Positions 46,627 to 56,164 of a stretch of 64,000 nt of DNA are shown one piece after another. This DNA comes from an uncultured Roseovarius sp. (GTDB lineage: Bacteria; Pseudomonadota; Alphaproteobacteria; Rhodobacterales; Rhodobacteraceae): contig OX638333.1 in the NCBI GenBank assembly GCA_951812895.1, forward strand, positions 1,726,366 through 1,790,365, written 5' to 3'. The position numbers were made by a program, and so were the translations under genes. The notes under the pieces are model-generated. The model was given only the letters and a program-made list of their open reading frames with translations, was not told the origin of the DNA and searched no databases. Positions within the stretch are counted from its first letter, which is position 1. Every line of letters starts with the position of its first letter.

Positions 46627-48246
46627 TCAATTGAAGATAACAGCGAGTTCATTTTTGAATGTTGAAAATAGAGAGCCTGAGCGAACTTGGCTCTTTTCTG
46701 AGGGCGCATCTAGCAATGAATTGTCATAGTGATTTCTAATCCAATTGGGATCAAAGCCCATCAAGAAGAGTATGGTGGGAAAGATTTGAAAATGTGAGAA
46801 GCCGTTTCTATGTTTCAACGCGTGCTCCCTAAACAACATTTCTATCTTAAGATTTTCCGATACTAGAATTAGCGGAACCAGGCCTTCTCCGACATCAACA
46901 TCAAATAAATTGCAATGCGGACTACGCTTTCGATCACGGTCAAAGCGTTGACCATGATCTGAAGTATAGATTATGACTGAGTTGTTGAACTGAGCGTTCG
47001 CGAAAAGCATCTGAAAAAAGCGGTCGACTGACCATCGCAAAGCTTGTGTGTACACACTAGGTAACTCCAAGCTACTCGAAGAAGCTTTGTAGAAACTTTT
47101 CTTTTCAAAGTCGTAGCTGAACTGAGAAGGAAAAGTGGATTCGTACGGTATATGGGTTCCAAATTTGTTTACCAAAATGAAAGTCGGTTTTTCGGACTTC
47201 AGAAGTTCTTTGATACGGCTAGCAAAAGTGTGATCTCGATGCATTGCACTCTGGTCTGCAGCCGTAATTACTTCATCAATTTGAGAAAATTCAACCTCGT
47301 TCATGTAGCTGTGCAGTCCAACTTCTGGAATCCAAGCATCAAACAAAACGGTTCTGTATCCAGCCAATTGTGCAAACTGCCAGATCGTTGGGTTTTTTAG
47401 AGATCTTTGAGCTAAGTCGGGCACTTGGTCCATTCGCAATCCAGAACGCAAAATTATCCGACTTTGTTTGGAGCAATTCCAGGCGGAGGTCGCCACGCCA
47501 AAGTTGATTAGCTTTTCACCAACGCCGCTGAGAAAGGGCGTAGTGTCCGTGGGACCACCATTAATACTTAAGGAGTCCCCACGGACACTTTCATCTACAA
47601 TCAGAACAATATGCTTGATTCTAGGTGAGATCTCATTTTCATAGTCGACGGATTCTCTGGGACCGTCGTACAAATCATCAGTTACAGCTTTGAAAATCTT
47701 AGCCCAGCTAGAATAAAATGATGGTAATGCTAAGTTTCTGTTTTCAGAATAGAATGAAACAGAAAAAACTAGGATTGTAGCGATTATTGGAACTATCACT
47801 AAAAAATTTCGTGACTTTGGTTCCAACTTTGAAGGCATACATAGTATCGTTGCAAACAAAAGGGCATTTAGCCCGAATGTGACTATCGCACCAGGGTAAT
47901 AGATTACTACTTGACCGACCAATGACAAGTTTTTGAACATGAGGCGTGCTGTTTCAAAGGTGAGTGTGGAACCTAGAAAGCTTCGAGCTGTAGTATCAAC
48001 TGCGTAACCTGCTATTAAGAACAAAACAACAGGGCCGCGCAACCATAGGGAATGCAGAGTTAGAGCGACAAAAAATCCGATCCAAGCTAATAAAAAGACT
48101 ACGAAATATATAAATGCATAGTGAAAGTTTCCAGTAGAAAACCAGAAATTTACACCATCTGCGAGTTTTGTTAAGTCTTTAGGAAGTAGTGAAAATAAGA
48201 GATAAAGAATTCCTGCAGCTTTGATGCTACTCGGTATCCAATTCAT
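46627..48246 (-). CDS. EptA/sulfatase-superfamily membrane transferase (phosphoethanolamine transferase-like)
   Basis: 539 residues. Four or five membrane helices occupy residues ~5-165, then a periplasmic alkaline-phosphatase-fold domain: HIVLIVDESVRGDSLS (metal ligand near E219), TSDHGQRFDRDRKRS and a late L-x-H-C-N block. The nucleophile region reads ATSAWNCSKQSRIILR near 252-267, unlike the G-T-x-T-A of EptA, so the acceptor residue (T253, S254 or C258) is uncertain. It probably transfers a phospho-alcohol headgroup to a surface glycan or lipid A. Head-on to the polysaccharide genes and next to the Wza-like gene. Confidence 0.78.
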   Translation of the reverse strand: MNWIPSSIKAAGILYLLFSLLPKDLTKLADGVNFWFSTGNFHYAFIYFVVFLLAWIGFFVALTLHSLWLRGPVVLFLIAGYAVDTTARSFLGSTLTFETARLMFKNLSLVGQVVIYYPGAIVTFGLNALLFATILCMPSKLEPKSRNFLVIVPIIATILVFSVSFYSENRNLALPSFYSSWAKIFKAVTDDLYDGPRESVDYENEISPRIKHIVLIVDESVRGDSLSINGGPTDTTPFLSGVGEKLINFGVATSAWNCSKQSRIILRSGLRMDQVPDLAQRSLKNPTIWQFAQLAGYRTVLFDAWIPEVGLHSYMNEVEFSQIDEVITAADQSAMHRDHTFASRIKELLKSEKPTFILVNKFGTHIPYESTFPSQFSYDFEKKSFYKASSSSLELPSVYTQALRWSVDRFFQMLFANAQFNNSVIIYTSDHGQRFDRDRKRSPHCNLFDVDVGEGLVPLILVSENLKIEMLFREHALKHRNGFSHFQIFPTILFLMGFDPNWIRNHYDNSLLDAPSEKSQVRSGSLFSTFKNELAVIFN

Positions 48247-48398
48247 TTATAATGCAGAATGGCGTCACTGGGAAAATTTATTGCTGTTTCCAACATATCC
48301 TAAAATTTCCTATCTTAGAATTCGACGCAATGCGCGCTTGTTCAACAAAATGAATAAATTCGCCTCATTATCCAACTGTCTACTGCAGTTATTGTATC

Positions 48399-49763
48399 TC
48401 AATCCGCTGCAATCGCCGCGCCGCCAGTGATTAGAGATGGTGTAATTTGTGAAATTGTACGGCCCCAACGTGTAACGGGCTGCTCTGCGACAAAAATCAC
48501 ATCATCCGGTCGCATTTCAAACCGAGTTGCCAGGGAAAAATTTGCGGCATTTCGGGCGTTCAGGTGCCAAGCTGTGATTGCACCAAATTCGCGAGGATCG
48601 GATGATGCTCGCAAAACATATATCTGCGTAACATCACCAGTTTCTTTAGCAATGCCTTCAGATTGATCAAACAGTGCATCAGCTAGACTGGCTGTTCTTT
48701 CAAATGGCAAAGCAAACCGGGATTGACGCCCAACTTCACCTGCAAGGTAAACATAATCTCTATTATCGGCGCCAAGTTCTCGGCGCAGCTGATAATTTGT
48801 TCGTGCTTCTTCTAGTTGGCCGCGGCGGATGGAAACTTCTGTCTGCAACTGGGCTAATGCATTGGCACGAGCATTGCCGCGGGCATTCACAATCGCGATT
48901 TGTTGTTCGAAATATCTCTCAGCCTGGCTCAATTCATACTCAGTATCCACAAACACAGCATCACCATTCAGCAAACGGGTCCGCTTCAAACCTGAGCGGG
49001 AAAACAACTCGGTCAATGGGATCTGGTAGAGGTTTCCGCCACGATAAAGCCGCACAGAAGCGAAATCCTGATCTTCGACTGTAATCCCACCAGTCGCCGC
49101 GAGAGCTTCATCAAGATAAAGCGGAGTCAGCGTGACGGGCACAACAGCCGGATTCGCAACAGCACCACCGATGGAAACTTTCTGTGAGTTGAACTCCGCG
49201 ATCTCAAGACTGAATGTTGGGTCGATCTGGTTTTCCACGAGACGCTGGAACATGCGAGCCTCAGCATCTTCTATGGTCAGACCAGCGATCCGAACGCGGC
49301 CGACGTTTGGAATGTTGATCGAGCCGTCATCCTGAACTGTATAGCCCTGCCGAGAATTTTGAGCCGCAAGAAGACCGGAAAGCTCCTCCACTGTCGAACC
49401 AGCTGATGGTGTCGCTAATAACACCACATCGCCAATACCAATCATATAGGGCCCCGGAGCCACTTCTGGTGGCAAGCGCAGCTCAAGCCGTGTCGGGCGT
49501 TGCTCCGGAACAACCGGAGGCTCGGGCAACGCCCCTACCCCGCGCAAACCAGATCCTGTTCCAGCCGTCAGCGAGAATATCGCTGGTAGCGTTTTTGGCG
49601 TATAGGATGATCGGTTCGCCTGTACGACACTTTCTGCCGTCATCTTCAATACGCGGACCTTGCTCGCCCCATCGGTTCCGGGCACCACATCGGAACTGCG
49701 GTAAATTGTGCTGCATCCAACCATGATCAACATAATGGACAGAATTGTTGTCAGTCTAAGCAC
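48399..49763 (-). CDS. Wza-like polysaccharide export outer-membrane lipoprotein
   Basis: 454 residues. A lipoprotein signal ends at C17 (IMVGC). The polysaccharide-export domain (PGPYMIGIGDVVLLATPSAGS, IPNVGRVRIAGLTIEDAEARM) is followed by SLBB-type repeats (VSIGGAVANPAVVPVTL, TGGITVEDQDFASVRLYRGG, YVYLAGEVGRQ). Two inserted helical stretches lie around residues 270-320. It would form the outer-membrane export channel. Last gene of a yjbH-yjbF-wza-like run on the minus strand. Confidence 0.9.
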   Translation of the reverse strand: MLRLTTILSIMLIMVGCSTIYRSSDVVPGTDGASKVRVLKMTAESVVQANRSSYTPKTLPAIFSLTAGTGSGLRGVGALPEPPVVPEQRPTRLELRLPPEVAPGPYMIGIGDVVLLATPSAGSTVEELSGLLAAQNSRQGYTVQDDGSINIPNVGRVRIAGLTIEDAEARMFQRLVENQIDPTFSLEIAEFNSQKVSIGGAVANPAVVPVTLTPLYLDEALAATGGITVEDQDFASVRLYRGGNLYQIPLTELFSRSGLKRTRLLNGDAVFVDTEYELSQAERYFEQQIAIVNARGNARANALAQLQTEVSIRRGQLEEARTNYQLRRELGADNRDYVYLAGEVGRQSRFALPFERTASLADALFDQSEGIAKETGDVTQIYVLRASSDPREFGAITAWHLNARNAANFSLATRFEMRPDDVIFVAEQPVTRWGRTISQITPSLITGGAAIAAD

Positions 49764-49814
49764 AGGCTCTTACCTCCGGTTGGCCCCCAGGCCGAAAATC
49801 ACGCGAAACTTGGG

Positions 49815-50450
49815 TCATTTTTCAATCACCTGCGTCGCAATATCGCCAATGAACTCTCCTGTCCACTGGCGTGTCTGTACGATAGTGCCGCCCTCAACCC
49901 AATAAAGGTTAAAGAAGGATTGATCGAGACTGCGGCACGTCTCTCTCATGAGTTGTGTTTTTGCAACCCTTTTTCCGAGGGTCAGTTCACGATCACCGTT
50001 GTTTTTGATCTCACAGCGATAGGTTCTGGTGAGGGCCTGATTGTCGCCCATCAGATAGGTATGCAGGCGGTCAGAAAACCCTTCTCGCCGGCCGAGGACC
50101 ATTGCCATCGGCTGAGAGATATCGACCGAGATCAGTTCGACGCCGAAGCCCCGAGTGCCCCGCAGCATGCTGTTCTCCAGGATCAGCGCTTTGTCATCGG
50201 GGCCGATCCAGGTGTCGATTCCGTCCCGTCGCGCTTCACGCAGCATGATGGTGTTTTGTTCAAGATCGATAAAGCCAACCTGAATGGCCGAAGCTTCTGC
50301 GGTTTGCAGTGCCGTGAACCGAGCGGAAAATGCTGATTTCTTACCAAGAAGACCAACCAGTTGACCTGCAGCAGATTCGTCGCCCCCAGACTGGGTGCAC
50401 GCGTTGAGGCCAAGACAAGCCAGCAGCATGAAGGTCAAGCGCATGATCAT
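49815..50450 (-). CDS. YjbF/GfcB-like outer-membrane lipoprotein
   Basis: 211 residues with a lipoprotein signal ending at C18 (LGLNAC). The body resembles YjbF/GfcB: TTMLREARRDGIDTW-like sequence, LENSMLRGTRGFGVELISVD and YRCEIKNNGDRELTLGKR. In E. coli yjb and group 4 capsule clusters this family works with the Wza-type channel and the YjbH/GfcD barrel. It overlaps the upstream yjbH-like gene by four bases; the wza-like gene begins 51 bases later. Confidence 0.82.
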   Translation of the reverse strand: MIMRLTFMLLACLGLNACTQSGGDESAAGQLVGLLGKKSAFSARFTALQTAEASAIQVGFIDLEQNTIMLREARRDGIDTWIGPDDKALILENSMLRGTRGFGVELISVDISQPMAMVLGRREGFSDRLHTYLMGDNQALTRTYRCEIKNNGDRELTLGKRVAKTQLMRETCRSLDQSFFNLYWVEGGTIVQTRQWTGEFIGDIATQVIEK

Positions 50451-52546
50451 CTCAGATACCGCCCCCAGCCATCTTCCAGCTCGTTAGCACGATAGTCGCG
50501 GGTCAGGCCAAAAAGTCTGTTGTTCACTTCCAGACGCGCGCCACCGTCACGTGTGGTCGGTCGAATGGTCTGCGCCAGAGTTTTCTTGGATGGTCGGCCG
50601 GTCATCCAGGCCACCGGGATTTCCAGAGTGATCCCTTTGTCAAACGAGCCCTCCCCGAAGGTTGAGAATGGAACATCTGTAAGGGTAAAGAACCCGCCAA
50701 CCCGGAACCCGTTGTCGAATTCGCGGGTCACAGTCATGGTCGCACCCCAGTCACCGGCAAGATACCTTCCGGCATCTACCTGGCCAAGGAAACCCCCGCC
50801 AAAATCGTAATAGGCAGACACATGGCCCGTCACCACATCGTAGTTCTGGAACCCAAAGAGGATATCAAAATCGCGCTGCTGCGCCCAATTCACCTCGGCC
50901 CCAAGCGCCAATCGGCTGTCAACCGGATACCAGAGCAATTCACCCGATACGCCGCCAAACATGGATTCCAGATATCCCGCAGTGACCCTGCCGAACAGAT
51001 CTTTGCCTGGACGGAACATATACTCGGCAGTCATGACGTTGACCTCGAGATCTGATTGCTGTGCGTACAGAACTCCGTTAGATCGGACCCTCGGCAACAA
51101 CGAGTTTGAGCCGCGCCCAGAATCAATGTCTCCCGAAATCGGATAGGTGAGTTTCGTCGCAAATGTCAGTCCCGGGCTGGGTCGAAACACTAAATTTAGC
51201 TCTGGGCCAAACTCATACCGCAACGGTCTGTCAGGATCAAAATAGGAAAATCGAGTGAAAGGCGTCAGCCCCCATTCGAATTGAGGAAACGCATTGCCAA
51301 ATTCTCCTTCGCGACCGACCCCTGATGCATCCTCAATATCGGCGCGCGCAAATGTTCGCCATGGCCCATCGTAATCGTTTTCCAACTCATAAAGATCGGA
51401 CCGGTTGGTCGTGATCTTGGTGATAGGAACACCATTTTCCTGGAACACAATTGTAAACTTCTCAACCTCAGGTGCCAATGTATTTGCCATCACCCGCGCG
51501 GCCCTACCCGCCGCCTGTGCCTCCGCACCCCAACGATTATTCCGGACCCGGATGGTAGCTGACCTTGACCCAATCACAGCCCCTTCCAGACTGATCCCCT
51601 CTTGTTCCAGACGCGCCTGAAGAACGCCTTCTGGGGTGCCTTTGGCGGCAGTACTTTCCGGCAAGTTCCAACTCGCGGCTGCAAGTGAGTCTCGGGGCAG
51701 TAGCGCTGCAGCTGAGGTTTCCAACCCGCCGGGTACCTTAGTTTTGCGGGGATCGATCACGCGGGTAAACTGAAAACCCAGCTCAGTGCCACCGTGCAAA
51801 AACGCACCCAGTTGAATTCCGTTTTTAAACCGATAGTCTACTCCGATGTTAATTGGTGTATCTAAATCAATTTCGCCCACTATTGTTTCTGCCGGATAAA
51901 CATCGGATGAATATTCTGCCTTAAACGTTAACCTTTCGTTTACTTGCCAACTTACACCACCAAAGAAGGCGGCATCGCCCCTAAACCATGTGTCAGTTTC
52001 GAGTTGGCCGCCTGGACCGGCAAATCCCCCAGGTCTCGTGTCGAACCTGCTACTAAAAATTCCAAGCGGGTTATCGAAACTGTTTCGTCCACCCAAGCGC
52101 CCCCAACCGATACCACCAGTGAATTTCAATCCAGGTGACAATGTTTTGGTTGCAACAACATACTCACTGCTGAATACGCCAGTACCGCCAAAATCTCTCA
52201 GGCCAAATGCCAATGCAGGTCTACCATTTTTTTCTTGCGCTATTTGGATATGAACATCAAAATTGCGGTCAAATAGTGGGGAACCCGTTGTGGTTAACCC
52301 TTCAATTCGATTGTAGCGAAACGAACCTGTCAGCCATGGGAAAACTTGGAATGCCATCGTCCCACGCGTCGTCGGTCCAAAATGGCTCACCGAAAACGCC
52401 AGGTTCCCATCGTTCATCACCTCAGCCGTCGGCATATCAATCAGGCCAGGAGTACCATAAACAGAAATCGTTTCAGATTGGGTCGGCGCAGACAGAAATA
52501 AGCTAAAGCAGGAAGCCATAGCCGCAATTTTGCTGCCTTTCCGCAT
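50447..52546 (-). CDS. YjbH/GfcD-like outer-membrane beta-barrel protein
   Basis: About 699 residues. A signal peptide (KIAAMASCFSLFLSAPTQS) is followed by the YjbH opening ISVYGTPGLIDMPTAEVMNDGNLAFS. The chain is rich in alternating, aromatic-ended strands and carries a short AEAQAAGRAARVMAN helix near the middle, as in this family. YjbH/GfcD proteins are outer-membrane partners of polysaccharide secretion. I start it at the ATG at 52546, which has AGGGA eight bases upstream; an ATG six codons earlier has none. First gene of the export run. Confidence 0.87.
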   Translation of the reverse strand: MRKGSKIAAMASCFSLFLSAPTQSETISVYGTPGLIDMPTAEVMNDGNLAFSVSHFGPTTRGTMAFQVFPWLTGSFRYNRIEGLTTTGSPLFDRNFDVHIQIAQEKNGRPALAFGLRDFGGTGVFSSEYVVATKTLSPGLKFTGGIGWGRLGGRNSFDNPLGIFSSRFDTRPGGFAGPGGQLETDTWFRGDAAFFGGVSWQVNERLTFKAEYSSDVYPAETIVGEIDLDTPINIGVDYRFKNGIQLGAFLHGGTELGFQFTRVIDPRKTKVPGGLETSAAALLPRDSLAAASWNLPESTAAKGTPEGVLQARLEQEGISLEGAVIGSRSATIRVRNNRWGAEAQAAGRAARVMANTLAPEVEKFTIVFQENGVPITKITTNRSDLYELENDYDGPWRTFARADIEDASGVGREGEFGNAFPQFEWGLTPFTRFSYFDPDRPLRYEFGPELNLVFRPSPGLTFATKLTYPISGDIDSGRGSNSLLPRVRSNGVLYAQQSDLEVNVMTAEYMFRPGKDLFGRVTAGYLESMFGGVSGELLWYPVDSRLALGAEVNWAQQRDFDILFGFQNYDVVTGHVSAYYDFGGGFLGQVDAGRYLAGDWGATMTVTREFDNGFRVGGFFTLTDVPFSTFGEGSFDKGITLEIPVAWMTGRPSKKTLAQTIRPTTRDGGARLEVNNRLFGLTRDYRANELEDGWGRYLR

Positions 52547-52712
52547 CACGCTGTCCCTACCCATTTTATGCGGCGGATCTTTACAATCCTGCCCTGCCTG
52601 CTCAATAACTTCACCGTTCTACCAATTTCGCTTTCAAATTGAACCACACCGCGTAATAAACGCGGACGACCTGAGCCTAAATTGCAACATTCACAACCCG
52701 GTATTTTCCGCC

Positions 52713-53441
52713 ATGTTCCGCAAACTCTTCGGCCCAAAGAAAAAAAAGATCGTCAGCTTTCCGCCCATCGCGCCGGATGAGCCTTTTGCCGTCATCGGGG
52801 ACGTGCATGGGCGCGCAGATCTGCTTGAAAAACTGCTCAAGGAACTGGGCGATTCTATCAAAATCCTCGGTATTGGCGACTATATCGACCGAGGAGAAGA
52901 CAGCGTTCAGGCATTGTTAATGATGAATTCCCGCAAGGACATCATTTGCCTGAAGGGCAACCATGAAAAGATGATGCTCGATTTCCTTCGCAACCCGCTG
53001 GAAAAAGGCCCGCGCTGGCTCAAATACGGCGGGCTTCAGACACTGGCGGCCTTCGATGTCGAGGGCGTGACTGAGACCACCGCACCTGACCTGCTTATCA
53101 AAGCACGGGATCACATGATGGAGTCGATGGGCGAGGAGATCCTCGATTGGTTCGCCACACTGCCCACCTCCTGGCAATCGGGCAACGTCGCCGTGGTTCA
53201 TGCCGGTGCGGACCCTGCCCTTCCGATTGACGAACAATCAGAGCGCACTCTCGTTTGGGGTCACCCGGAATTTGGAGAAACCCCTCGGGAAGATGGCGTC
53301 TGGGTCGTGCACGGCCACACCATCGTGGATCAGCCCGTCGCAAAAGACGGCATCATTTCCATCGATACTGGTGCCTATGTCACCGGCCGCCTGACCGCAG
53401 CGATTGTGACGTCAGATGGGGTAGAGTTCGTTTCGACCTAA
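52713..53441 (+). CDS. Calcineurin-like metallophosphoesterase (Ser/Thr phosphatase type)
   Basis: 242 residues with the PPP-type motifs in order: GDVHGR (residues ~30), GDYIDRG, GNHE and the later HAGAD and HGHT. The metal-binding D/H/N residues are all present. Size and motifs fit the bacterial PrpA/diadenosine-tetraphosphatase-like group; the substrate is unknown. The ATG at 52713 begins a good N-terminus (MFRKLFGPKKKK); a longer frame upstream to 52530 lies over the divergent yjbH-like gene's leader. Confidence 0.87.
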   Translation: MFRKLFGPKKKKIVSFPPIAPDEPFAVIGDVHGRADLLEKLLKELGDSIKILGIGDYIDRGEDSVQALLMMNSRKDIICLKGNHEKMMLDFLRNPLEKGPRWLKYGGLQTLAAFDVEGVTETTAPDLLIKARDHMMESMGEEILDWFATLPTSWQSGNVAVVHAGADPALPIDEQSERTLVWGHPEFGETPREDGVWVVHGHTIVDQPVAKDGIISIDTGAYVTGRLTAAIVTSDGVEFVST

Positions 53442-53855
53442 GACCCAGATTGGCAGAAAATTGATGGATGGCCCGTCGATTGTAATACATTTGTTGTTCC
53501 TGCCACCGGTTTCGACAGCTGCACCCTGCCCCGCATATCACCCTTCTCGTCGGCGACGCACCAGTAGACCTGGCTCACCGTGATCCCAACGCTTAGAGAG
53601 CGTATTCACGTCCGCGCCCGCCGCATGCCGTCGCGCCAGCTTCTGGCACTTTTCAATCATCAAACGCTTACGCTTCTTCTGCGCCGCAGGACCTCACTGA
53701 CATAATGTGAAAACATTAGGCATATCCTGCCAATGTCATTCGTCTCTTCACCCCTTCGCTAACCCCTAATGTTCCATAAAAAGACGGGGCAGAACTGACC
53801 CTGTGACCTGAGTTTTAGCCGTTGCCGCAATCCACACAACGAATGACACCCAGCC
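53442..53855. other. Decayed DNA with a helix-turn-helix-like remnant on the minus strand
   Basis: No intact gene. On the minus strand about 53690-53460, two frames joined by a frameshift read RLMIEKCQKLARRHAAGADVN then TVSQVYWCVADEKGDMRGRV, which looks like a dead helix-turn-helix protein or phage/plasmid gene. Elsewhere nothing is supported. Confidence 0.35.
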
Positions 53856-54640
53856 CACGTAACACCCGCCCATTGATCCACCCGGCCAAGCGTCCACCCT
53901 TCACCCTGCCATTGACACCGGATCAAATGTCCGGTCGTCACAAACGGCAGGCACTTCTCAATTTTCCAGAACGATTTGCACGGACCGATTTGCCGGGGTG
54001 CCGAGGCTTACGTGATCAATCGGACTCTTCAGCGTGTTCAGTCAGCAGCATGCTCACCGGCCCGGTGGATCGCACACCCACAACATAGACACGCCATCTG
54101 CCCCTTTGTGCCCGCACGCACTTAAACGTAGCTTTGCATCGCCTAGGCCTAGAAATCCGCGATTGGAATAGCTGCCAACTTCTCATCAAACGGCACCAAC
54201 TGATCGTGATCATTGAGAACAATCCATTACACAAAGCTTTCCTACCCTGACACCAGATTCATGCGCCATCACCAAAGCGAAACATATGCAACAACTCCCG
54301 CGTGATCTGATCCCAGTCTCGGCCTCAAATCCGTAGCCCCGCCCCCCGGCGCCAGGACCAGGTCGAACGGCAATGGGATATATTTTACATAAAGGCTAGG
54401 CCGCACCGACCCTGCAACCTGCGTCTTGGTCATTGCGGCAATCTTGTCCACCCTACCCGCCCACGGAACCATGTTTGAATAGCCCGCGATGACAGTCGGC
54501 CTCTCCAGAGCCTACAGTACCTCTGCCACGGTCTGTTCTGCCCTGTGGCTGTTATAGGGCCAAGGCCTTGGATATGGCCGAGACGGCTCAGACCCGCCCA
54601 CCTTCTAGCTGAAGGGGTACGGTCAGAATGGTGCGCCAGG
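53856..54640. repeat. Diverged segmental repeat, copy A
   Basis: 53856-54086 and 54261-54640 correspond to 56165-56345 and 56343-56730 (copy B), in the same order and orientation. Copy A carries ~174 extra bases (54087-54260) at the point where the two parts touch in copy B, and an extra ~60 bases near its left end. Identity is clear by eye but broken by many point changes. The two copies bracket the small secreted protein gene and the IS630 remnant. Confidence 0.75.
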
Positions 54641-54681
54641 AAGAACAAACTGGATTTCAACCCGTTTCGTTGCCATGGCAT
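54269..54681 (-). pseudogene. Dead copy of the endonuclease/exonuclease/phosphatase gene, 3' part
   Basis: Matches the last ~120 codons of the gene at 56351-57205 in two frames: MVPWAGRVDKIAAMTKTQVAGSV to the RLGSDHAGVVAYVSLW end is in one frame, and the part before it (towards 54640) in another. The 5' two thirds are missing. Frameshifts and stops show it is not expressed as a protein. Confidence 0.75.
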
Positions 54682-54769
54682 ATGAGGTTCAAGCGTTGGG
54701 AAAATTGCTGATCGGGTTGGTCAGCATTTGAACCAAGGGATTGAAAATCAGAGAGCGAAGATACCCGTA

Positions 54770-55126
54770 CTAATTGTGGCAGCCAAAGTTACCGCTGCCA
54801 GCGTCGCTACTAATCCATGATGTAGATCCATCACATACGGCCCAGCTGACGCCATTCCCTTGAGTGTACAAAATTTGAGATCCGAGAGGCGCTATACCTG
54901 TGGAGTGTGTATAAAAAGGGTTAGTGCTGTCATTATTTCGACCACACGTGTTACCTCTCATACAGAAAAAGATCACAACTGAATGGCTACAATTATTGTA
55001 CGCTTTGTGATTGTTACCCAGGCGCTGAACCTCGACACAATGCTGGGCGGCGCCAGCGCTAACCATTTGAGGGAATGGTGAAACAAGTGTGGCGATAAAA
55101 GTAAACACTAGCGGAAATTTTTTCAT
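54770..55126 (-). CDS. Small secreted cysteine-rich protein of unknown function
   Basis: 118 residues. A Sec signal peptide (KKFPLVFTFIATLVSPFPQMVSAGA, cut near residue 24) is followed by a mature part with six or seven cysteines (QHCVEV, YNNCSHS, FFCMRGNTCGR, WAVCDG, FGCHN). The even Cys spacing fits disulphides and an extracellular role. No family recognised. It has no near neighbours in its direction and sits inside decayed DNA between the two repeat copies. Confidence 0.65.
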   Translation of the reverse strand: MKKFPLVFTFIATLVSPFPQMVSAGAAQHCVEVQRLGNNHKAYNNCSHSVVIFFCMRGNTCGRNNDSTNPFYTHSTGIAPLGSQILYTQGNGVSWAVCDGSTSWISSDAGSGNFGCHN

Positions 55127-55203
55127 TTCATAGCCTCGGGTAAATTCAAACTTTCTGAATGCGTGATGCGCGATCTAGTTAGGAATGTCTAATTACTGGC
55201 TTT

Positions 55204-56068
55204 TCAACAGTGTTTGAGCTTGGCGAAGGCTTGTTCTATCGGGTTCAGGTCCGGACTGAAGGGCGGCAGGAAGAGCAGATGCGCCCTTGCTGTGCGGATC
55301 GCTTGTCGTACAACTTGGCTTTTGTGACTGCCGAGATTGTCCTTCACCACCACATCACCGGATCTGAGCGTGGGAACCAGCTCATGTTCAACATAGGTCC
55401 GGAAGATATCACCGTTCACGGGCCCGTCGAAGACCCACGGCGCGTCGATCCTGTCATGACGTAGGGCGGCGATGAAGGTGGAGGTGGTCCAATGCAGAAA
55501 CGGCGCTATGCCAGGCAACCGTTCACCCTTGGATGCCCAACCCCGAAGCGGTGCCATGTTGGTCTTCACCCAGGTCTCATCCGGTGCCCGGCAGGCGATT
55601 GCATCGCAATCTGCCGAGAGGGGATTAAGACCAGCCGCTTCGGATCGATCCGGTGCTGATCGCGTTGCCACCTCTCCCGGCGGCGTTTCACGCCTAGGCG
55701 GTCGCGCTCATCAGCGACCAGCGTCTTTTTTTGAAACTGAACCCGAAGCCGCGCAGGAACCGCCAGACGGTATCGTGGCTGACCTTGACACCGCGCTCGG
55801 CCAGCTTCTCCTGCAACCCCGACAGCGTGATGTGCGGACAGACCTGCACCTGATCCAGAAGCCAGCCCCGGTGTGGCTCCAAAAGCGACCGACGGTGGCC
55901 ACCCATCTTCGCCGAGCTTACCTAACCGGTCCGCGCAGCACGCTGCATCCATTTCACAACGCTCGGCGGTGCAACTCCAAATCGGGCCGAAACAGAGCAG
56001 CAGCTCTCTCCCGATTGCATCGCCGCAACAACACGCTTCCGAATGTCATTCGAATAAGGTTTCGTCAT
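55204..56068 (-). pseudogene. IS630-family transposase, several frameshifts
   Basis: Read in minus order across several frames: MTKPYSNDIRKRVVAAMQSGE and ARFGVAPPSVVKWMQR (helix-turn-helix), then LSGLQEKLAERGVKVSHDTVWRFLR, RIDPKRLVLI, DETWVKTNMAPLRGW (first D of the DDE), GDVVVKDNLGSHKS and HLLFLPPFSPDLNPIEQAFAKLKH (E). The joins need several frameshifts and a ~40-base insertion before DETWV, and the last ~40 residues are missing. Inactive. Confidence 0.85.
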
Positions 56069-56164
56069 CCATGCTGGCCTCCTCCACCGGTATGGATTCT
56101 GAATCACAATTGGCTCAAAAGGGAATCCCAAATCGATTCAGACAAAAACTAAGCCGCTCTAGCT

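Noticed and set aside
55472-56152. A 226-codon plus-strand frame across the IS630 remnant
   Set aside because: It is antisense to the transposase fragments, which are clearly recognisable on the minus strand.
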